From the NCBI GenBank assembly GCA_934129745.1, contig CAKOWZ010000005.1, positions 1 to 64,000 of the forward strand: a stretch of DNA of 64,000 nucleotides. Direction: 5' to 3'. The stretch's first letter is position 1. Each line of letters starts with the position of its first letter. Below the pieces are notes generated by a model, which worked only from the letters and a program-made list of their open reading frames with translations, was not told where the DNA came from and made no database searches. This DNA comes from an uncultured Clostridia bacterium (GTDB lineage: Bacteria; Bacillota; Clostridia; TANB77; CAG-508). The position numbers and the translations under genes were made by a program. This document shows positions 60,228-64,000 of this stretch, in pieces.

Positions 60228-60593
60228 ATGGCTCGTATATCAGGAGTAGATTTACCTAGAGAAAAAAGAGTAGAAATTGGTTTAACATATATTTATGGAA
60301 TTGGATTACCAAGTTCACAAAAAATATTAAAACAAGCTGGAGTAAACCCAGATACTAGAGTAAAAGATTTAACTGATGACCAAGTACAAGCAATCAGAAA
60401 TGCTATGGAAGGTTATTTAGTTGAAGGTGACTTACGTAGAGAAGTTGCTCTTAATATTAAGAGATTAACAGAAATAGGATGCTACAGAGGATTAAGACAT
60501 AGAAGAGGATTACCAGTTAGAGGACAAAGAACAAAAACTAATGCTCGTACAAGAAAAGGTCCTAGAAAATTAGTAAGTAAAAGTAAAAAATAA
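60228..60593 (+). CDS. rpsM: 30S ribosomal protein S13
   Basis: 121 residues. Seen: MARISGVDLPREKRVEIGLT, IYGIG and RGLPVRGQRTKTNARTRKGP. ATG lies 12 bases after GGAGGT. Contacts the head and tRNA. Confidence 0.97.
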   Translation: MARISGVDLPREKRVEIGLTYIYGIGLPSSQKILKQAGVNPDTRVKDLTDDQVQAIRNAMEGYLVEGDLRREVALNIKRLTEIGCYRGLRHRRGLPVRGQRTKTNARTRKGPRKLVSKSKK

Positions 60594-60612
60594 TTAGGGA
60601 GGTAAAACATAA

Positions 60613-61011
60613 ATGGCTACTAAAAATGTAACAAAAAGAGTTACTAGAAGAAGAGATAGAAAAAATATCGAAAAAGGTATGGCTCATATCCATTCTAGTT
60701 TTAATAATACAATAGTTACAATATCTGATGTTCAAGGTAATGTTTTATCTTGGGCAAGTGCTGGACAATTAGGATTTAAAGGTTCTAGAAAAAGTACACC
60801 ATTTGCAGCTGGAGAAGCAGCTGAAACAGCAGCTAAAACAGCTATGGAACATGGTTTAAAATCAGTAGAAGTATTTGTAAAAGGACCAGGAGCTGGTCGT
60901 GAAGCAGCTATAAGATCATTACAAGCTGCAGGGTTAGAAATAAGCAGTATTAAAGATGTAACACCAATACCACACAATGGTTGTAGACCACCAAAAAGAC
61001 GTCGTGTTTAA
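60613..61011 (+). CDS. rpsK: 30S ribosomal protein S11
   Basis: 132 residues. Seen: GMAHIHSSFNNTIVTISDVQG, SAGQLGFKGSRKSTPFAAG and HNGCRPPKRRRV. ATG follows GGAGG. Confidence 0.97.
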   Translation: MATKNVTKRVTRRRDRKNIEKGMAHIHSSFNNTIVTISDVQGNVLSWASAGQLGFKGSRKSTPFAAGEAAETAAKTAMEHGLKSVEVFVKGPGAGREAAIRSLQAAGLEISSIKDVTPIPHNGCRPPKRRRV

Positions 61012-61047
61012 TAAATTATAAGTGAAATATTAAGGAAGGTGAAATTA

Positions 61048-61644
61048 ATGTCAAGATATAGAGAACCTGTTTTAAAAAGATGTAGATATCTTGGAATCAG
61101 TCCAACTGTTATTGGTATTGATAAAGAATCTAATCGTAAACCAGCAGGTAATAAACATAAAAAAGTTTCTGAATATGCTATTCAGTTAAAAGAAAAGCAA
61201 AAATTGAAATTTATATATGGAGTTGGAGAAAAACAATTTAGAAAATATTATACAATTGCATATAACAAAAAAGGAAATACAGGTGAAATATTACTACAAA
61301 TATTAGAAAGTAGATTAGATAACATTGTATTTAGATTAGGATATGCTAGAACAAGAGCTGAAGCTAGAATGCAAGTATCACATGGTGCTTTCCAAGTTAA
61401 TGGACATAAAGTTGATATAGCTTCATATATCGTAAAACCAGGTGACGAAATTGCTGTAAGAGAAATCAGAAAAGATAATGGTACAATTAAAGCTAGTGTT
61501 GAAGAAACAGCTTCAAGATTAGTACCATCATGGTTAGAAAAAAATATTGATAATTTATCAGGTAAAGTGGTAAAAGAACCATCAAGAGAAGATATCGACT
61601 ACCCAGTTGAAGAACATTTAATAGTAGAGCTTTACTCAAAATAA
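61048..61644 (+). CDS. rpsD: 30S ribosomal protein S4
   Basis: 198 residues. Seen: MSRYREPVLKRCRYLGISP, EKQKLKFIYGVGEKQFRKYY and LESRLDNIVFRLGYARTRAEARM of the S4 domain. The zinc Cys set is absent. Start ATG 61048 behind GGAAGGTGA; GTG 61039 lies inside that site. S4 is the autoregulator of the alpha operon in E. coli and of rpsD in Bacillus. Confidence 0.97.
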   Translation: MSRYREPVLKRCRYLGISPTVIGIDKESNRKPAGNKHKKVSEYAIQLKEKQKLKFIYGVGEKQFRKYYTIAYNKKGNTGEILLQILESRLDNIVFRLGYARTRAEARMQVSHGAFQVNGHKVDIASYIVKPGDEIAVREIRKDNGTIKASVEETASRLVPSWLEKNIDNLSGKVVKEPSREDIDYPVEEHLIVELYSK

Positions 61645-61769
61645 TGGTTGTAAATGTGTTAAAGAAAAAATTACAATATTTAAACGGTTTTGTTTACAAA
61701 ATATGGACAAATATGAAATTTTACTTTAAGACTGAATTTAATAAAATGATTAATTATTAGGAGGTAAAA

Positions 61770-62717
61770 ATGATAGAATTTGAAAAGCCAAATATTAAAT
61801 GCTTAGAGATCGACAATGAAAAAAATTATGCTAAATTTGTTTGTGAGCCATTAGAAAGAGGATATGGTATTACAATAGGAAATTCATTAAGAAGAATATT
61901 ACTTTCATCATTACCAGGAAGTGCAATAACTGGAGTTAAAATTGATGGTGTATTACATGAGTTTTCAACAATACCAAATGTAGTAGAAGATGTACCAGAG
62001 ATAATTGTTAATCTAAAAAATGTAAGATTAAAATTAGATAAAAATGAAGAAAAAATTCTAAGAATTAACTTTAAAGGAGAAGGTGAAGTTACTGCAGGAG
62101 ATATAATTACTGATGGAACAGTTGAAGTTTTAAATCCAGATTTACATATAGCTACTGTTTCAGAAGGTGGTTCACTTGTTATGGAATTAACAGCTGAAAT
62201 GGGTAGAGGATACAATACAGCTGAAAAGAACAAAAAGGAAAACCAACCTTTAGGAGTACTTCCAATAGATTCTATCTACACACCAGTTAAAAAAGTTAAT
62301 TATTCAGTTGAAAACACTAGAGTTGGACAAATGGTTGATTATGATAAATTAACAATCGAAGTTTGGACAGATGGAAGTTTAAAACCATATGAAGCTTTAA
62401 GCTTAGCTGCTAAAGTTATGACTGGACATTTAGACTTATTTATAGATTTATCTGAAGCTACAAAAAATACTCAAGTAATGATTGAAAAAGAAGAATTCAA
62501 GAAAGAAAAAGTATTAGAAATGGCTATTGAAGAATTAGAATTATCTGTTAGATCATTTAACTGTTTAAAAAGAGCTAATATTTCTACAGTTGAAGATTTA
62601 ACAAATAAAACTGAATCAGATATGATGAAAGTTAGAAATCTTGGTAAAAAATCTTTAGATGAAGTAACAAATAAATTACATTCATTAGGATTAGATTTTG
62701 CTAAGGAAGAAGAATAA
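61770..62717 (+). CDS. rpoA: RNA polymerase alpha subunit
   Basis: 315 residues. Seen: GYGITIGNSLRRILLSSLPG in the N-terminal dimerisation domain and the C-terminal domain with LELSVRSFNCLKRANISTVE and LGKKSLDEV. ATG follows TAGGAGG. Typical place between rpsD and rplQ. Confidence 0.97.
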   Translation: MIEFEKPNIKCLEIDNEKNYAKFVCEPLERGYGITIGNSLRRILLSSLPGSAITGVKIDGVLHEFSTIPNVVEDVPEIIVNLKNVRLKLDKNEEKILRINFKGEGEVTAGDIITDGTVEVLNPDLHIATVSEGGSLVMELTAEMGRGYNTAEKNKKENQPLGVLPIDSIYTPVKKVNYSVENTRVGQMVDYDKLTIEVWTDGSLKPYEALSLAAKVMTGHLDLFIDLSEATKNTQVMIEKEEFKKEKVLEMAIEELELSVRSFNCLKRANISTVEDLTNKTESDMMKVRNLGKKSLDEVTNKLHSLGLDFAKEEE

Positions 62718-62759
62718 AATCAAAATTTTACTTATTAATAAAAAGAGAGGGTGAAAAAA

Positions 62760-63287
62760 GTGGCAATTAACAGAAAATTAGGTAGAACTACAGATATAAG
62801 AAATGCTATGTTAAAAACTGGTTTAACAGATTTAATTTGGCATGGTAAAATAGAAACTACAGAGGCTAGAGCTAAAGAATTAAAATCATTAGCTGATAGC
62901 ATAATCTCATTAGCTATAAAAGAAAAAGATAACTTTGAAACAGTTGATGCTAAAGTCGTTAAAGCAAAATTAGATAGCAATGGTAGAAAAGTTACTGAAG
63001 TTGTAAAAAGTAAGAATGGTAAAGAATATACAAAAGTTGTTAAAGAAGAAACAACTGAAAAAAGACAAAAAGATATGCCATCAAGACTTAATGCAAGAAG
63101 AAAAATGATGAGAATGATGAATAAAGTTAAAGATAGCGAAGGAAATAACGTAGATTTAACAACTAAGTTATTTAATGAAATCGCTCCTAAATATGAAGGT
63201 AAAAATAATGGTGGTTATACACGTATTATTAAAAAAGGACCTAGAAGAGGAGATGCAGCTGAAGCTGTTATATTAACTTTAATTTAA
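62760..63287 (+). CDS. rplQ: 50S ribosomal protein L17 with a long insert
   Basis: 175 residues against about 115-130 usually. Seen: RKLGRTTDIRNAMLKTGLTD, the L17 core TTEARAKELKSLADS, and the end GGYTRIIKKGPRRGDAAEAV. The extra length is a charged stretch of about 50 residues after KEKDNFETVDAKVVK. The start is GTG 62760 (VAINRKLG), preceded by AGAGAGGGTGA; GTG 62751 is inside that site. Last gene of the cluster. Confidence 0.94.
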   Translation: MAINRKLGRTTDIRNAMLKTGLTDLIWHGKIETTEARAKELKSLADSIISLAIKEKDNFETVDAKVVKAKLDSNGRKVTEVVKSKNGKEYTKVVKEETTEKRQKDMPSRLNARRKMMRMMNKVKDSEGNNVDLTTKLFNEIAPKYEGKNNGGYTRIIKKGPRRGDAAEAVILTLI

Positions 63288-63290
63288 TGA

Positions 63291-63348
63291 AAAAAAGATC
63301 GTAAGAACTATACACCAAAAAGTAGAGTTCATACGGTCTTTTTTTTAT
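63291..63348 (+). terminator. Terminator after rplQ
   Basis: AAAAAAGATCGTAAGAACTATAC pairs with GTAGAGTTCATACGGTCTTTTTT-type sequence over most of its length, followed by a run of eight T. Closes the ribosomal cluster. Confidence 0.88.
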
Positions 63349-63474
63349 GCATTAAAAAGTTAGTTACTAATTTACCATTAAATTGCAAAGTACGTTAAGT
63401 AAAATATATTAAATGGAATGAACCGAATTAAACACCTAAATGTCTAAATAATATAAGAAATAATTATAAGGGCA

Positions 63475-63654
63475 TTATCTATGGTCTAAAGCATACCTTA
63501 TACAGCTTACTAATAAATTATTAACACTGACGTTATTTTCCTTGGCAATTTTAAAAATCTCGTCAGCCATATCTTCAGTTGTCCTTATAATTATTCTTCT
63601 ATTAGCATTTTTTTCTTTTTCTATAATAAATTTATCATTATTTGTAGTTTTCAT
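63475..63654 (-). CDS. Ribbon-helix-helix (Arc/CopG-like) protein
   Basis: 59 residues. The RRIIIRTTEDMADEIFKIAK and VSVNNLLVSCIRYALDH pattern is a ribbon-helix-helix: a short basic beta strand followed by two helices. Such proteins dimerise and bind DNA, often autoregulating or acting as antitoxins. ATG 63654 follows GGTGA. No toxin-like gene is adjacent. It points away from the sigma gene at 63878, with a 223-base divergent gap between them. Confidence 0.75.
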   Translation of the reverse strand: MKTTNNDKFIIEKEKNANRRIIIRTTEDMADEIFKIAKENNVSVNNLLVSCIRYALDHR

Positions 63655-63806
63655 TTAAATCACCTCAAATCATTTTTTTCTTATATTGTAACCAAAATAA
63701 GCAAATAATAATATTGCCAAAAAATGACAACATAGCTATTGCAAATTCCAAAATTTATTATTATAATTTATTTAATATAAATTTACAAAAAGTTATGTGA
63801 GTTATG

Positions 63807-63834
63807 TGAACCAAAATTAATTATAATATGTCTA
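63807..63834 (+). promoter_or_regulatory. ECF-type promoter upstream of the sigma gene
   Basis: TGAACC at 63807-63812, a 16-bp spacer, TGTCTA at 63829-63834. The AAC-containing -35, GTC-containing -10 and spacing resemble ECF sigma promoters, suggesting autoregulation. GTTATGTGA is repeated just upstream. Confidence 0.5.
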
Positions 63835-63877
63835 ATGAATATGGACAAGGAAAATAAATGGAAAAGGGGAGAAAATA

Positions 63878-64000
63878 ATGGATTTAGTAGAAGAGGCAAG
63901 ATTAGGAAATAATGAGGCTTTCGAACAACTAATAAAAGAAAATAAATTAAAGATGTATAAAGTTGCTAAATCAATTTTGAAGAATGAAGATGATATTTGT
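63878..64000 (+). CDS. ECF-type sigma-70 family factor (3' end cut by window)
   Basis: The first 41 residues: MDLVEEARLGNNEAFEQLI and then YKVAKSILKNEDDIC. The A..G...AFE.L motif and the KNEDD before the conserved D-A are sigma region 2 of ECF factors. ATG follows AAGGGGAG. The rest, including region 4 and any anti-sigma gene, is outside the window. Confidence 0.85.
   Translation, partial: MDLVEEARLGNNEAFEQLIKENKLKMYKVAKSILKNEDDIC

Overview
The window looks like a chromosomal segment of a very A+T-rich, low-GC Gram-positive bacterium (Bacillota), most likely an uncultured Clostridia-type lineage. The clues are strong GGAGG ribosome binding sites, many TTG/GTG starts, canonical sigma-A promoters with 17-bp spacers, WhiA, SepF, DivIVA, DisA, a bofA/yaaL sporulation-type pair, HrcA/CIRCE heat-shock control, a glmS ribozyme, and the S10-spc-alpha ribosomal cluster. 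No species can be named from sequence alone.

Layout. 1-1740 is an accessory patch of repeat-containing proteins, part of which is a duplication that copied the 5' edge of whiA. 1743-3838 holds whiA and hemW. 3983-8984 holds a small membrane protein and the heat-shock operon hrcA-grpE-dnaK-dnaJ behind a CIRCE operator. 9143-11325 holds pyk and the yaaL-bofA pair, and 11524-11961 a second CIRCE-controlled gene, hsp20. On the minus strand lie glmS, with its ribozyme and an Asn/Ser-rich insert, and a frameshifted FAD/Rieske oxidoreductase. 16091-24210 holds uvrC, capA, mtaB, a short alaS, a HIT protein and a sortase. Two tRNAs (His, Gln), a pair of related membrane proteins, an isolated holin-endolysin cassette and two tiny Cys-rich membrane peptides (minus strand) follow. 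28832-44989 is a housekeeping stretch: mutL with degenerate endonuclease motifs, miaA, an HlyD-like protein, sepF, divIVA, rsmD, a coiled-coil protein, ftsK, an unknown 518-residue protein, a beta-CASP RNase, radA and disA. 45178-46026 is a membrane-anchored cyclophilin.

46130-63287 is the ribosomal super-cluster rpsJ-rplC-rplD-rplW-rplB-rpsS-rplV-rpsC-rplP-rpmC-rpsQ-rplN-rplX-rplE-rpsN-rpsH-rplF-rplR-rpsE-rplO-secY-adk-map-infA-rpmJ-rpsM-rpsK-rpsD-rpoA-rplQ. rpmD (L30) is missing from its usual place. Several large gaps hold inverted repeats that look like structured RNA leaders, notably upstream of rpsJ (with a six-codon upstream ORF), between infA and rpmJ, and upstream of rpsM. The window ends with a ribbon-helix-helix protein and the start of an ECF sigma factor behind an ECF-like promoter.

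The most unusual items are the 30-residue repeat array and its whiA-capturing duplication, the REP-like palindromes with a decayed IS200/RAYT-type transposase (one palindrome set forms alternative hairpins just before the disA ribosome binding site), the endonuclease-degenerate MutL with a very long Asn-rich linker, the AlaRS without its C-terminal domain, and the structured RNAs in the ribosomal cluster. I found no CRISPR array, complete transposon or complete prophage.
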